From the NCBI RefSeq assembly GCF_014066305.1, contig NW_023501037.1:992501-1056500 (forward strand): 64,000 nucleotides of DNA, in the 5' to 3' direction. Positions 21,190 to 33,249 of this stretch are shown here, one piece after another. This DNA comes from Letharia columbiana. Its lineage: Eukaryota; Ascomycota; Lecanoromycetes; Lecanorales; Parmeliaceae. Position numbers and translations under genes: made by a program. Below the pieces are notes generated by a model. The model ran no database searches, was not told where the DNA came from, and saw only the letters and a program-made list of their open reading frames with translations. Each line of letters starts with the position of its first letter. Position 1 is the first letter of the stretch.

Positions 21190-21857
21190 CTCATCAACAT
21201 CGTACTTTCCACAGGGTTGAAGGGGTCGGATGGGCTCTGAGGGCGTCTGTTCAGCCTCTCTCTGGGCTTCACTGAGTTTGATGTTAGAGATGGACTCGGT
21301 GACCTCCGTCCCAGGCATCCCCATTACAAAGTAACCAGGAGTGCGATGAGCCAGCTGCTATGTGAGTCCCAGAAGTCAAAGCTTCAGTACGAACGGCCAT
21401 TCTATATGTGTTTGGATTGAGAGCGGGTGGCATGCGGTTTCAATTCCTATTGTTTCAGAAACAGCAGATTCTGATCCCTGAATTAACCTTAAGGGGTACT
21501 TGCCGCGTCCACGAGAACACACACATCCGCGTCTCTTATTCTCCGCCTATCCACTACTACATACAAGGCTGATCATTTGGAAGGGGTATACCAGATCTTC
21601 ATGACAGCGATGGTACGCAATTCTACTAGAATTAGACTAATCACCGGCCAAGGTCGAAGGATCTTCATTGTACAGCGATCCGGTGGATCGTTCATCCTCT
21701 GTTGCTTTCGCCGTTGTCCCCATAGACCCCTGCGGCTTCATTGGCCCCTGGGGACTCTAAAGCGAAAAATCGGTCAAACAAGAAGATGAAAACTGTGACT
21801 TCTAACATGAAGAAGGCTTCAGGGATACATTCGTCATAAGGAAGTTTCGCATTGTCT
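21190..21857. other. Intergenic, nothing recognised
   Basis: No open frame with recognisable content between the broken kinase and the rhodopsin-domain gene. A 70-codon frame at 21577 looks like noise. Confidence 0.4.
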
Positions 21858-23379
21858 TTACACGACCTGCGGGACTGAGCCTCCTACAGTCACTTCATAA
21901 TTCCTCTGGACAACAATTTGAGCGTCACCGGGATCCTCAGTATGAGGAATGGTCTCGGCGACCACGGTATTCGCTGGAATCGAGCCGCAAGCCCAGTCGA
22001 TTCGCTCGCCGGCCAGATTGCGACTCTCGTATGCCCGATCGCCCGACCCTTCACCAAGCTTTTCGAATCCTTTGACCATGCTTCGTGACTGAGTTATAGC
22101 TCCAAGATCCATAGAGTAGCTGCGGTCCTTGTTCTGCGAAGAGCGTTCCCTCGAGCTCTTGTATTCGCGGAAGAGCTGCGGGATCACAACAGGCAGACTC
22201 CCGCATATAATGGCGCACACTTCTTCAGCTACCGAGAGGATGAGAAATACCACCACACCGTCTAGATCATTACAATTGGTCAGTCTTTGTGTCGCAACGC
22301 AGAATGTGGTTGGGGACACGCTTACAACTGGGGTCACTCTGGTCGTCGGTGTCAACCTCCAATTCCACGATTCGGGCAAGTTCTAGAAGGCAAGCACTAC
22401 GCGCGGTGACCGCCACGTTAGCTTCAAATACGTATCGCCTGGATGGTGTCCAGCTGGGTGGAAGATACCTACAGTGCTCCGACTGAGAATATGGAAGCAA
22501 GACCGAGCTTCTTTTTCAATGATATTTGAAGCTTCGAGATGGCTGTGAGGGGTAGTAACAAGAGGGCAACGTCCGAGATGAGGCTAAATATCAGAGGCAT
22601 GGCAACATGTGCAACCGTGGTAGCTTTGCACTGGCCCTTCATTGCGATTGGTGGTCCAACGTGGTATCTTTGATAGTACCGTGTCCAATACCATTGAACC
22701 GGCCAGCACTGAAAGATGTAAAACCCTGTTGCCCCAAAGAACCACAGGATGACATAGACCATGTTGGCCCACCAGGCGACGCGCAGCCATTTCTGGTTGA
22801 CCAAAAACAGGCGGCGGTAGAAGAAAAGAAGAGAGAGCTTGATGAAGGTGAAAGTGGGGCCCACGAACACCATACACAGCCAGACATGCTACAAGACCGA
22901 ATATGTCAGAGCTGCCATCATGACCCGAGCATGGAAAGTGAGTTGACGAACCTTGAAGATGTTCGAGATATTTCGGGGCATATGCGGATCCTCGGCATTG
23001 ATCCTCCATGAATGAAGTCCAAGTCCATAATGGGTTGCTTGAGATTTGTATCAGAACAAAGGCTTTTGCACACAATGAAAATGGACATACAGGCCAAGAG
23101 ATTCCCGATGACAACATTCACGCAGATCTTAAACACAGTAAGTCAAGTGTTAACTCTTTTCCTTCGACGATGACCACGAACCCCACTTAGAAGGACGAAG
23201 ACGTCTTCGGGAAAGATACGCCCCCCTATCCTATAGTGTGCCCGGTAATGTGCGACAAGTCGTGCCACAACAGCAAGGTTGTTCAGCACGAGAAAGGTTA
23301 CGAGAGTCCCATACAGCGCCGGTCGCCTGTCTCCGCCAAAGTTTGCAGAAGTCACCTGTGGAGTAGTCATAGTCATCAA
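21858..23379 (-). CDS. Rhodopsin-domain (PTH11-related) seven-helix membrane protein
   Basis: A multi-exon minus-strand gene starting MMTMTTPQVTSANFGGDRRPALYG. It continues with helix 1 (LVTFLVLNNLAVVARLVAHY), the fungal rhodopsin-domain D-D/E-V-F motif (FPEDVFVLLSG), and YGLGLHSWRINAEDPHMPRN just before the third helix. FTFIKLSLLFFYRRLF, a long W-rich helix pair around ANMVYVILWFFGATG, KGQCKATTVAHVAMPLIFSLISD and LPLTAISKLQISLKKKLG follow. The last helix is VAEEVCAIICGSLPVVIPQLF. This order is the fungal integral-membrane rhodopsin domain. Relatives include the plant-sensing receptor Pth11, but most have no known ligand. The cytoplasmic tail is Ser/Arg rich. At least five introns are needed; I did not fix every junction. 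No stop within the helices was noted. Confidence 0.8.
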
Positions 23380-24951
23380 TCACGTTTCATAAGGGTAAGA
23401 ATCGTGCCTAGATCCTACGAGGTTGCGCAGAGCAGGCTTTTAACAAAATGCTAATGGTATCCAGCCTCATATCCAAATAGGGTAAGGGTAGTAAGATCAT
23501 GCTCGGTAGGGGAATTTCACGTCGATCGCATCCTTCTGGACCCTGGGTATGCCCCAGCCCCGCACAGCATGAGACGGGCCGGCATGGGTAGGTGTTGAGG
23601 CCTGCGATGGGCTGAGATGCGTCTCAATCGATTGGCTGAGACGAGGTATGATGCCTTTCATGTCGGTTGACTAGTCTACCCGAAGGTGCACGAATTAAAT
23701 TTGGTGCTGAAGAGGAGGCGGTTTTGGCACGCTATTCAGCCGATGTGGTAGGTATCTGTAGAAGGATGCAACTGTATGCGGAGCTCAGAAGGCTACGCAA
23801 TCTACACCTCCAACACACCACCATTGCCGGCGCATACTAGAGAGTACTAATTGCTAGTCACCACTCAAGCAACCTTCCAACGACAAAATCTCGTCCTCGA
23901 CGAGAAATAATGTCTGGTGCCATCGTTGTACCCCCCCATCTCCCCATCTTACGGTCTCACCAGTGCGAGTGACTAATTGCCGAGGTTCACGCTTAGGTTC
24001 AAGGTATATGTTACCGCCTTGGCATAGTCATTACTGTTGATCAGGGGGGTGCTGATTGCCAGTCACCACTGGGGCAGCTTTCCAGCGGCAAAAAGTCGTC
24101 CCTAAGATGAAACAAGTACTTTAGGTACTCGGGCGAACAATGGGGTAGTTCGGATGAAATCTTTAGTCCAATAGCGAGCCGCCCCGGCGGTACGTCTCGA
24201 AAGCTAATTGGCGCTGGCGGACACTAAGGTACACCGTATTCGTAAGCTTGGAAGCATTCTAAAAAGCACGGTCACCCGCGGCGTAAGGTACGGTATACGA
24301 GGATTACCATCCTCCGCTGAACAATGGCTGACGGACGAATATCTGACTACTAGAGCTATATCATTATTCGAGCGTTAAAAGATGCCTCTGGAGCTAATCC
24401 AAACAGAATTGCTTGAAAGCACAGCGACTCTGACGTGCAAGCAATATGCATGCATCACGAAAATTGTCTTACACCCTTAATGAATCAAAGCAATCGGATG
24501 CGTTATCTGCGACTGCATGATTATCTTATGACGCTTCGATGACTTTAACTTCAGATTAGCCTCAGAGGCTGTCGGATCCGTTCTCCCCTGAACATTTTAT
24601 AACACTTCGATTGCTTTGATTTCAGGTCAGCTTTAAAGGCGTTGTCTAACGCTCGAATGATAAATTCACGACTTCAATGATGAGACACACAAGAATCAGC
24701 GTCTGCTCTGCCAAGGATCGCAATCCTAGGTACTACAAGTAGAGTACCTTACTAGTAAAATGCATCCTTCCGTCTTGGCAGGATTCATTTCTCTGCCCAA
24801 CGAATTTTGATCGTTTCCTTGCCCTTCACGAGTAGCTGCTCCCTCTTCCACTTTTCTTTCTTTTCGACTTCCGTGACTGTGCCCACTGCCAAAAAGTTGG
24901 GAATTTAAAGCAACCTCCTGAAGGATCTCTAAATCCACCCACCCTCAGGAC
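23380..24951. other. 1.6-kb intergenic region with diverged direct repeats
   Basis: No gene seen. Two pairs of diverged direct repeats are visible: 23849-23905 against 24053-24108 (both containing GTCACCACT followed by a TTCCA-(A/G)-CG-(A/G)-CAAAA block), and about 24531-24565 against 24601-24637 (both with CTTCGAT..CTTT-(A/G)-A-(C/T)-TTCAG). Differences between copies are largely transitions. The region contains the promoters of the divergent rhodopsin-domain and MFS genes. Confidence 0.5.
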
Positions 24952-26805
24952 ATGGCAGACCTCGACCCGAAACGCATTGATGAGCTGAAAGCTGCAGAGT
25001 TACAAAGTCCAACCGAGTACAATGGAGCGGCCGAGGCTCGTGTGCGCCGTAAACTTGACTGGCACTTGATGCCGCTCTTCTTCGTCCTTTGTAAGTAGGA
25101 TGCTTTTGCCGTCAAGTAACCTTCCTCCTGGGAGTGTAGCTCACGTCCCTCGTCTCTCTAGACATGCTTGCCTTTCTTGACCGCAGCAACATTGGCAACG
25201 CCGTCATAGCCGGAATGACACGCGATCTTCACTTGGTGGGAGATCGATATGAGTGGCTGTTGACAATCTTCTACATCACCTACGTTGTCTTCGAATTCTC
25301 CCTCCTTTTCTGGAAAATCTTTCCCCCTCACCGAGTAGCGGCAGTCGTCGTGTTCTGTTGGTGAGCAAGCCTTTCCCCCTCTCCCAGCTCAAAATCTATC
25401 ACGGGCGAAAGCAGAAGGTCTAATGTTGCATGGCCAGGGGCGTGATCGCGACTCTACAATCTGTGGTTCACAATTGGAGTGGGCTTATGGCTCTTCGGTT
25501 CTTCCTTGGTGCTTTTGAAGCGGCCTACGCGTAAGCACAGCTTTCGATACTCTCGTCAAAGACTTGATGCGCTCTCGTGCTGTTTGACTGACACTGGCGG
25601 CTAACTCCTAGGCCCGGTGTTATCTACCTATTGTCATTTTTCTATCTCAGGCATGAAGTCGGTTTCAGGTGCGGCATGTTCGCTTCAGCGGCTCCCCTCG
25701 CGTCCACATTCGCTGGGGCTCTGGCCTACGGCATCACGAGCGGTCACTCTTCGCTCAGTAACTGGAGGCTCCTCTTTCTGGTTGAGGGTCTCCCGACCAT
25801 CCTTCTTGCCCCGATAGCCTTCTTCTTCATACCGGATTCGCCAGATAATGCGAGATTCCTCAACGCCGAGGAGAAGGCCATTGCTAAGTCCCGGGCTGTT
25901 CGACAAACGGGTACGAGCGATAGAATCGGAGGTGTGAACCTAAAGCAACTTGCTCAGACATTGTATGACGCGAAAGCGTGGTGCTATGCTGTACGTATCG
26001 AGGTCTTTCATTCCAAATTTCTCTCTCGTCGCCGTTTGCACCATTTCAAGTAGAGCTGACCGATTTTGAAGTTGATGTACTTTAGCGTCAACGTGAGCTA
26101 TGCGAGCTTGCCGGTCTACCTTCCCACCATTTTGGCCAAGATGGGATACAGTGACATCAACGCCCAGGGCCTGTCAGCTCCGCCATACTTCACCGCATTC
26201 CTGTTCGCCAACATTACAACTTTCATTGCAGACAGAACACAGCAGAGGGGCTTGGTCCTCATAATCACGTCCCTGATAGGGGGCATTGGCTACATTGTCC
26301 TTGCAACAGTCACCACCGTCGGAGTCCGATACTTTGCCGTCTACTTGGCCGCTGCCGGCGTTTTCTCTACCATTCCTAACATTCTGGCATGGACACTCAG
26401 TACGTCTACAAAGCCCCTCCCGGCCCCGAACTTTCCCCTTTCGACTTTCTCCACAAGGCTGGGAGGTCAGCGCTGACTCTGAAATTGTTAGACAACCAAG
26501 GCAGCGATACCCGCCGTGGGGCTGGGCTCGTCATCATCAACGTCATCGGACAGTGTGGTCCAATTCTGGGCACCAGACTCTACCCCACAGCGCAAGGCCC
26601 ACGGTATGTCAAGGGGATGAGCATCTGTGCCGCTTTCATGTTCTTTGCCGCGGTAATGGCCTTGGCGTTACGAATCCTTTTGGTGTGGGAGAATAGAAAG
26701 CTCGACCAGAGATACGACAACAAAGCAGGGGAAGGAAGGGAGATGGATCAAGGCGCCGGTTGTGCCGTCGAAGATTATGGCCCCAGGTTCCGTTACGTTC
26801 TTTAA
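24952..26805 (+). CDS. MFS transporter, allantoate permease/anion:cation symporter family
   Basis: Six exons (24952-25090, 25162-25360, 25438-25530, 25612-25990, 26072-26399, 26492-26805) join in phase to 483 residues. Family hallmarks are RRKLDWHLMPLFFVLYMLAFLDRSNIGNA (helix 1 and the D-R-x-N-I-G-N-A signature), LRFFLGAFEAAYAPGVIYLLSFFY (helices 4-5), NWRLLFLVEGLPTILLAP, and IIINVIGQCGPILGTRLYP in the second half. These match the Dal5/Tna1-type proton symporters, which import organic anions such as allantoate, nicotinate or other vitamins across the plasma membrane. Introns are 71-92 nt with good GT-AG ends. No lesion. The exact substrate cannot be told from the sequence. Confidence 0.92.
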
Positions 26806-28633
26806 CCGATGGTGCCAGGTAACTTCTTCTTGTCCTCACACCAAGCAGCTCTACTGCCGAAGGGTTTTGTGAAGAAAATTAATAAACCGGTCTTGCCAAA
26901 ATAGCTTCATATAATCAACCAAAAAGCAGTCACGTATGCCCTTGTGTCCAACTCGCTCGCTCACAATACATCCTCTGACAGGCAAAAAGCCGAAGCACAG
27001 GCGGGGACACTGGAACAAGGCTCTTTTCTTACGACTGCAGTGACATGCAGCTTTCTAGAACGAGGCCATCCGTCAAGCCCCGGCTGCAGCTCCTTTATCG
27101 TGCAAAGATCGATTGAATATTTGTCATCCAGTCGTCTTGCTCCCATCTGTTCTATGCGAACGTCCTGCCCTCTCTGTCAGCATACCTCAATCATGAGCCC
27201 ACCGAACAAGTCCGCGGCTCTAGAGGGCACCCGTTCGGCGGAGGAACTTCTCTTCTTGATTGAAGGATCGATGTGCGGCAAGGTGTTCGCGTTGCATCGA
27301 AAAGTCCCCCAGCTAGAGTATGATTCGAACCCGTTTCCTAAAAGATTGCATCGACATTGTTCAGGTAGTCAGATCCGGTTTCCGCGGCATCGCCTGGAGG
27401 TACGTGGAGAACTCCACATGCGTCGAAGAGACCAATTGACATCTTTGAGTGACTTAAAATGGTTACTGACAGTGGGACTTCGTTCTCTTATTGAGGACTA
27501 TAAAAACCGATTCCAAATTCTGCGTGCACGGTGTAACGTTGTAGAAACAGAGCAAAAATACCTCGAAGGGTAGATAATCCGGAAATGCACCAAGCCCCAG
27601 CCCGGTCCGGGACCTCTCACGCCCAAAAGAGATCCCTGGACTTCGATACCCGCTCCCAGGAGAGAGCCCCGGGGTCCCTCGATGCGGAGCCAAGAGTACC
27701 TTGCGGGAGCCGGTACCGGCGCCGTCCGGGACTTCTGGTGCCGACCGCTCCCTAACGATCGATGTGCGTTGGGAGAATCCTACTCGCTTGCTTGAAGGCC
27801 GATGCTATCTCGACGAACCTTCCTGTCCCGACGGCGGTGTCATTCTGTTCTTTTCCTGGAACGAGGCTGTCTGTCTAGCCTGGGCTAAAGACTGCCTTGC
27901 CTGATATGAGAAAATCTGCATCATCCGCTGGACGACCTGTGATTCGTTGCTCTTTCGTTTTCGGCCATGCAGTCATACGGCAAATTCGTCCCTTTGAGTG
28001 TGGGCGAATTCATGAATGTGAACCGCAGTCCACAGGTTTTTTCGTCGAAAGGGTTACAAGTAGGCAAATCGGCAAATCTTGCGAGAGGGAATAGCATCCG
28101 GTACCGTTACCTGTACAGCCTTGTCTAGGTGCCAAGAGGAGTTGGAAAATGAAAATGGAGGGGAACGTGAGGAAGTTACACAGGAAAATAACAATCCGCG
28201 TTTGGTTCAGCGCGCCCTAAATCGGTCCAGAGCAATGCCGCCGTAGCATCGAGGCTCGCCACCAAGTGCTCGAGGCTATGGGGCTTGGGGGACCGGGGGC
28301 ATTGCTATGAGCTGGGCCCTGCCCGGAGGCGACTGGGCTCGACTTCAAGGCTCTTTTCAGCCAACAAGAACGTAGGATGCACTGTCATTCTCTTTATTTT
28401 CAATTGCTTTCCTTGCTCTCCATCGCGTCGCCAGTCCCCCATGGTTGAAATTGACTCTTTTCTCCCCTAACTGAGCAGTAACTGGTGATAGCGAACCTCC
28501 AGTTTGCCTCCGTCACACTGTGAACGAGCTGAGCTAAGGCACCGCAGCATTCGGTTCGAGCTATTCTTATGAGTGGTTTGCCCTTTCAAGAGCACTCCAC
28601 GTCTCACGTCTGTCTGGTTGAACCACCAACAGC
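26806..28633. other. 1.8-kb stretch without a supported gene
   Basis: One open frame on the plus strand (about 26944-27573) runs for about 200 codons but begins with a non-ATG codon, contains no recognisable domain and has no neighbour in phase. A short CPLCQH motif in it is not part of a zinc-binding pattern. Everything else is stop-rich. Confidence 0.4.
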
Positions 28634-31600
28634 ATGGCTCGTGAGACCAGATTGCTACTGTCAGTCTGCATTCTGGGTATTTACAGCGTCGACGGCAGCC
28701 TGTTCCCAGAACCTTCGACGTTTACAGGGGGGGACTTCGAACCCTTCGTCGCGAGTGGTCTCTGAGATCCCAACAGGTAGGCTTTCGTTGCAGGCGTACA
28801 ATGTTTCCCAGACTCGCTCTTTCAGCAGCACTGTCTCGAATGGATCTTACGGCCTGACCAGCACCATTACCGCACCTCCTCCTGGGACCTCAAATACTCT
28901 GGATACTGATGAACAAGATGGACTTTGTTATCTTGGAAACCAAGATTGCACGTACACCGGTATGACAACAAGCGTTGTCGGACCGGATCAACCTCTACAC
29001 CTCAATGATGAATGTTTGCTGTGGAATACCTCCTGTACTGGGAACAAGACGTTAGCTCTCGACGACTTCTTCGATGGCTCCTGGGGTGCTGGCACCTCAG
29101 CTTTCCTTTAAGAGAACCAGTGCTTCGTCGACCCTCACAACACATCGTTGGATTGCAGCAAACATGTATCTCAAGACGTCATGTTCGAGTTCGCTGTCAT
29201 CAAAGATTGGATGAGATCACCACAATGCTTGGCGAGTGTTTCGGAGCAACAATTGATGCCGGGACAAACTCCAGTCACATCTGCGCTTGGAACCACTTGC
29301 TGTGATATTTGCTTCATCAGCGCGGAGAGCGTCGACGTTTACTACTGGCCGGATCCCGACGCAAACACATCTTGTCTTACCGTTATTGGAAGCGATGTCA
29401 TTCCACCCCTCTATGGTGCCACAACGGGCTCGGCAACAACGTACTGGGGATGCACAGGTCAAGGTTTCTTTTCCGGGCCATCCTATGTAACAACTGCTCA
29501 ACTTATGAGTATCGGTCCTGGAACCTTCAATGAACCGTTAGTGGATCCATGGTTGGCGCCATCCTGTGTTACGAAGGCTTCCACATTCCCAAGCCCAAGC
29601 ATCTCCATTGAAGCTCGCGGTTTCCATGCATCCATTCATGCCCGTGGCCACTCGTTGGTGCTTCCACCTAACATAACCCAGAACGACGGCCTGCCAGCGA
29701 GCACTATCGTGATTGGGGGCTTCACGTTGTGAGTTGCTGGCCAGATCATGTCTTGAGCATGCCAATGCTAAATACAACGCCACTACTTCTCCCTCTATCT
29801 ACGCCAACTTCCACAGTATAATTGTAGCGGATTTCTGCGGAACCCGGGGATCGACGGGAGATATCCCAGCGACAATGCTCACCTTCTCTCCTGGAGAGCT
29901 TTCGACGATTGCCGGGCCTCTCCATGATACGCTCCACCCAGCGACGAGTCAGTTCAATTTTGCCGACTTGGCTTACCCTCCACAGAGCGTAATGGTGAGT
30001 CTTACACACTCATTGCGTCAGACGTGGTGGCTCGCTAACGTAAAATCGTTCAGGAAGCAATCTGGTACAAACCAGCGCCTGGCGAACCGTACCGCCCCCT
30101 CATCGCCATACCTAGCAAAGTCTTGGAGATAGACCCCTGGGCTGGAAATTGTACAGCATTATGGTTTACGGCGTACGCCCCACCAAGCGTTCTGAGACCA
30201 GCAACAGCACTTGCGCCTATTGTCACTGCCAAAGATCCTCAAAGCCCTCCAGTGGTGCCGATACCCAGTCCCATTCATGACCCTGGAGCCAGAAAGACTG
30301 CCGTAGGCAACGAGCCGATGCCTACACCTACGCAAGGTCAGAGTTCGCTCTTGCCGGAGAACACAACAGACCCAAAGCTAGGTCTTGGCCAAAGTGGATC
30401 CGGTAGCGACCCTAATGATCAGGGTGGCACGGGTGAGGAATCTGACCAAGGAGCGGATCCAAGCCAGCCGAGTGATCCAAAGCGACCGAAAAACGCAACG
30501 GGAAACAGTGGAGATCCCGGACTAGTGACAGACCCCAGCTTGCCGAATGATCCAAAGCAATCGAGTAAGGTATTGGGAGGCAATGGAGATCCTGCGCCAG
30601 GCACGAACCCCATCCTGCCAAATGACCCAAAGCAGCCCAATGATGCAAAGGGCGGCAGTGGAGATAGTGGAGAAGTAAAATCTTCGAGCAGCCCAAGTGA
30701 TCCAATCTCAGACCCATCTGCGACCACAATGGCAGTTGGTGACCACACTGTGGTCGCCGGCACTTCTGGGGTCCAAGTCGATGGTGTGAAAGTCAAACCT
30801 GAAGTTCCAGCGACAATCTCTGGAGTCGTTGCTATCAATCAAGGTAACAGCATCGTGATTGCCCACCAGATTGTACCCCCGGCTACTCCGGCTGCTCCTG
30901 CCACAACAATCGCTGGTCATGCAATTACCCCTCTTGCCGACGGCGTCTCGGTCGACGGCGCTGTGATTACTGCTGGCGCAGCTGCCGTCGCGATTGCCGG
31001 TACGTCAGTCTCTGTCGATTCATCGAGTCAGCTCTATCTGGGATGAATTCCTTACCTTCTTCCTACGGCGAACCCTGCCTCATCAACGACGTTGCCCAAC
31101 GGAGTAGTCGCAGTCCCGCTCGCACACGGAGTCTCAATCTATGGTATAATATTGACTGCTCGTGCTCCCGCAGTCTCTGTCTTAGGTACGGCAGTCTCCC
31201 TTGACCCATCCTACAACCTTATCCGGGGTGGCACCGCTCAAGCTCTGCCGTCTCCGACTCTTCTGCCTCTTATTGGGGGTCAGGTCACTACAATTGATGG
31301 CCAAGTCATCTAGCCTCTTTCTGATGGCATTTCAATTGCCGGTATAAGTCTGACTGTAGGTGCTCCTCCAATCATTGTATCCGGCACCCGTGTATCCCTC
31401 GGCGCATCTGCTCTCGTTATAGGCACCAGCACAATTGCTATCGCTCTATATTCGCTGCCCACAATAGCAGGCCAAGTAACGACAATAGCCGGCGAAGCCG
31501 TCCAGCGGCTCTCCAATGGCATTTCCGTCGCCGGTACGACTCTTACACCGGGTGCGCCGCCTATCACCGTGCCCGGCACCCCCATATCGCTTGGCTCCGT

Positions 31601-32065
31601 AGCCCTCATGGTAGGCAGCAGCACTGTTTCACTACCAGCTGAGGAGACAACGCCATTCATTACCACAGTGGCCGGCGAGGCCGTCACCGCCGCTCCAAAT
31701 GGTGTCGAGGTCGCAGGCTCTACCCTGTCTTCAGGGGCTCCAGGCGTGACCGTCGGCGAAATTCCAGTATCCCTGGATCCAGCTGGTGAGGCAGTGGTTG
31801 GCTCGAAAACCATAGCACTTGACGGTCCGAGGACAGGGGGGTTGGGTGGCTTTACATTGAAGGTTTTGGGTCAAGGGGACCCTTTCCGTCGCCAGAATCT
31901 CCGTTTGTCCCAGGAACCAACACGACTCCGGGTTCGGGAAACGGTACAGCTTTCGGTGTGCAACCGTTCCCAGGAAACGCACGTGGTTTCATGAACTATA
32001 TGCCAGGAAAGCTGTTAACGGCAGTAATGATTGCTATTACAGCGCTTCTTTGTGGGGCGAGATGA
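28634..32065 (+). pseudogene. Secreted, probably GPI-anchored repeat protein with several disabling mutations
   Basis: It starts with a signal peptide (MARETRLLLSVCILGIYSVDG) and a cysteine-rich ectodomain. Introns 29729-29816 and 29995-30053 splice in phase. A Pro/Asp/Gly-rich linker follows, then about five 40-45-residue repeats of the type (T)IAG-x3-x-PL-(S/A)-(N/D)-G-(I/V)-S-(V/I)-(A/D)-G-x2-(L/I)-T-x-G-A-P-x-(I/V)-x-V-x-G-T-x-(V/I)-S-L. A hydrophobic tail (LLTAVMIAITALLCGAR) ends the protein. Lesions: an extra G in a 7-G run (28727-28733) that throws the signal peptide out of frame; TAA at 29109-29111; TGA at 31044-31046; TAG at 31311-31313, where a sister repeat has CAG; and a frame change near 31885 that separates the tail. 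Intact relatives are cell-surface proteins of unknown function. Confidence 0.7.
30850..31830 (+). repeat. Degenerate tandem protein repeats in the secreted-protein gene
   Basis: Units of about 120-135 nt begin near 30903, 31100, 31290, 31470 and 31660. They share the core NG-(I/V)-SVAGTTL-x2-GAPPI and the ending SL-x2-(S/A/G)-x3-(V/L)-(V/I)-G-(T/S)-ST. Divergence between units is high enough that DNA recombination between them is probably rare now. Confidence 0.7.
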
Positions 32066-32104
32066 GTCGAATGGAGTGAATTGACTTCTGGGAAGTTGTA
32101 CAAT

Positions 32105-33144
32105 TTACGAATATGTCAATGATTGAATTAAAGAAAGATTCGCTCTGGAAGCGGCAGCTAAAGATCCTGTACATGCACCGAATGTGAGTAGGGCCACAAG
32201 TGTGAGCATGATGATCGCTGCAGTTGTCGATTGCGTTGCCCAAGCCAAAATCTCAATAGCCGGGCACTGATCGGTTGATATGGAGTCGATGCTCACGTCG
32301 CGAGTGTAGAGCCCGTGGTATCCTAAATACAAGCGCGCCGTTAATGACGACACTAGCTACCATAGCACGTGGGATATTGGTGGATACGTTTTGAATCTCT
32401 TCCGACATTTGCAGGGTTTGGATCAGCACTGCAGGATTCGCCTTCAGGGCGGGTAATGACCTACATGTACGGCAACATCAGTTCCTAGTCCTTTGGCTAG
32501 CCTGGTCGAAGAATGACATGGTGGAGATAAACCAAGAAACGCCGCTGCGTTACCATTGATTCCAAAAAAGGCTAGTGTGTTCATGCTCCAACCGCCTGCA
32601 TTTAAAAAGGTAGTAAGGGCTTTGTCCGCTGCCACATGCGGACTTGGGCTCATAACCGATAACAAGCCAGCGAGAAATCCTAGGATATGGAGCATAACGA
32701 TGAGAACACCTATGATTGGCAGTGCGGGGCTGAAGATAATCTTGAATCCCACGCAAGATGGTAACAATCCTCAATGAATGAGTGTTCCTTGCCACCTTTC
32801 CGGGGACTAGTCTTCCTGGGTCTCGCAGCTGGATTCTGGGCCAAACTACTGACACCGAACGATGTCGCTGCGAAAGTTACGATCCAGCCCGCTACCGTGA
32901 GCCACCCTAATATAATTGAGATGATGGTCAGGTAATCGAGGTTCTGACAGCCATACCGGTGACGTGACTCGGGTATCATTGAAGCCGAGGACGCGAAAGG
33001 AAGCTGACCCAGTGATATTGTATACCCGCGGTCGGTGGCATAGAGGACAGTTCGCCAATGACGATGAATACGGTGAGGGTGCCGGTTCATCCGAACATCA
33101 AGCTGTAAAGTGTAGACCAAAGCCGCTGGCCCTCCGCTGTGCAC
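32105..33144 (-). pseudogene. Amino-acid/choline permease (APC superfamily) remnant
   Basis: Membrane-segment text of fungal APC permeases appears in the right order on the minus strand but in several frames: NLDYLTIISIILGWLTVAGW, then GVLIVMLHILGFLAGLLSVM followed by MSPSPHVAADKALTTFLNAG, FFGINGNAAAFLG, TDVAVH, MSEEIQNVSTNIPRAMVAS, and ATQSTTAAIIMLTLVALLTF ending ACTGSLAAASR. The intron between TDVAVH and MSEEIQ keeps its GTAGGT donor, but the acceptor is now CAA instead of CAG (32409). A further frame break separates VVINGALVF from the following YHGLYTRD. Both termini are missing; the 5' end faces the AT-rich block. The protein would have imported amino acids, GABA or choline. Clearly degenerate. 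Confidence 0.65.
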
Positions 33145-33249
33145 GATAAAAGATGAGCATGGAATACTTCTCTTTCGCTATTAAAGTAATAATAATATTC
33201 TTCTTCTTAGTAGTAGTTAATTAATCGTAGAGTAATTATTAATTTTATT

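Noticed and set aside
14142..26805. Secondary-metabolite or resistance cluster built around the ABCG and MFS transporters
   Set aside because: No polyketide synthase, NRPS, terpene cyclase or tailoring oxidase lies nearby; the transporters are separated by unrelated or broken genes.
27318..27345. Minus-strand GGGTTCGAATC, a B-box-like match
   Set aside because: Flanking bases do not form the 5-bp T-arm stem and no other tRNA arms are present.
26944..27573. 209-codon plus-strand frame
   Set aside because: Begins at a non-ATG codon, has no domain, no signal peptide and no splicing partner; recorded only as unsupported.
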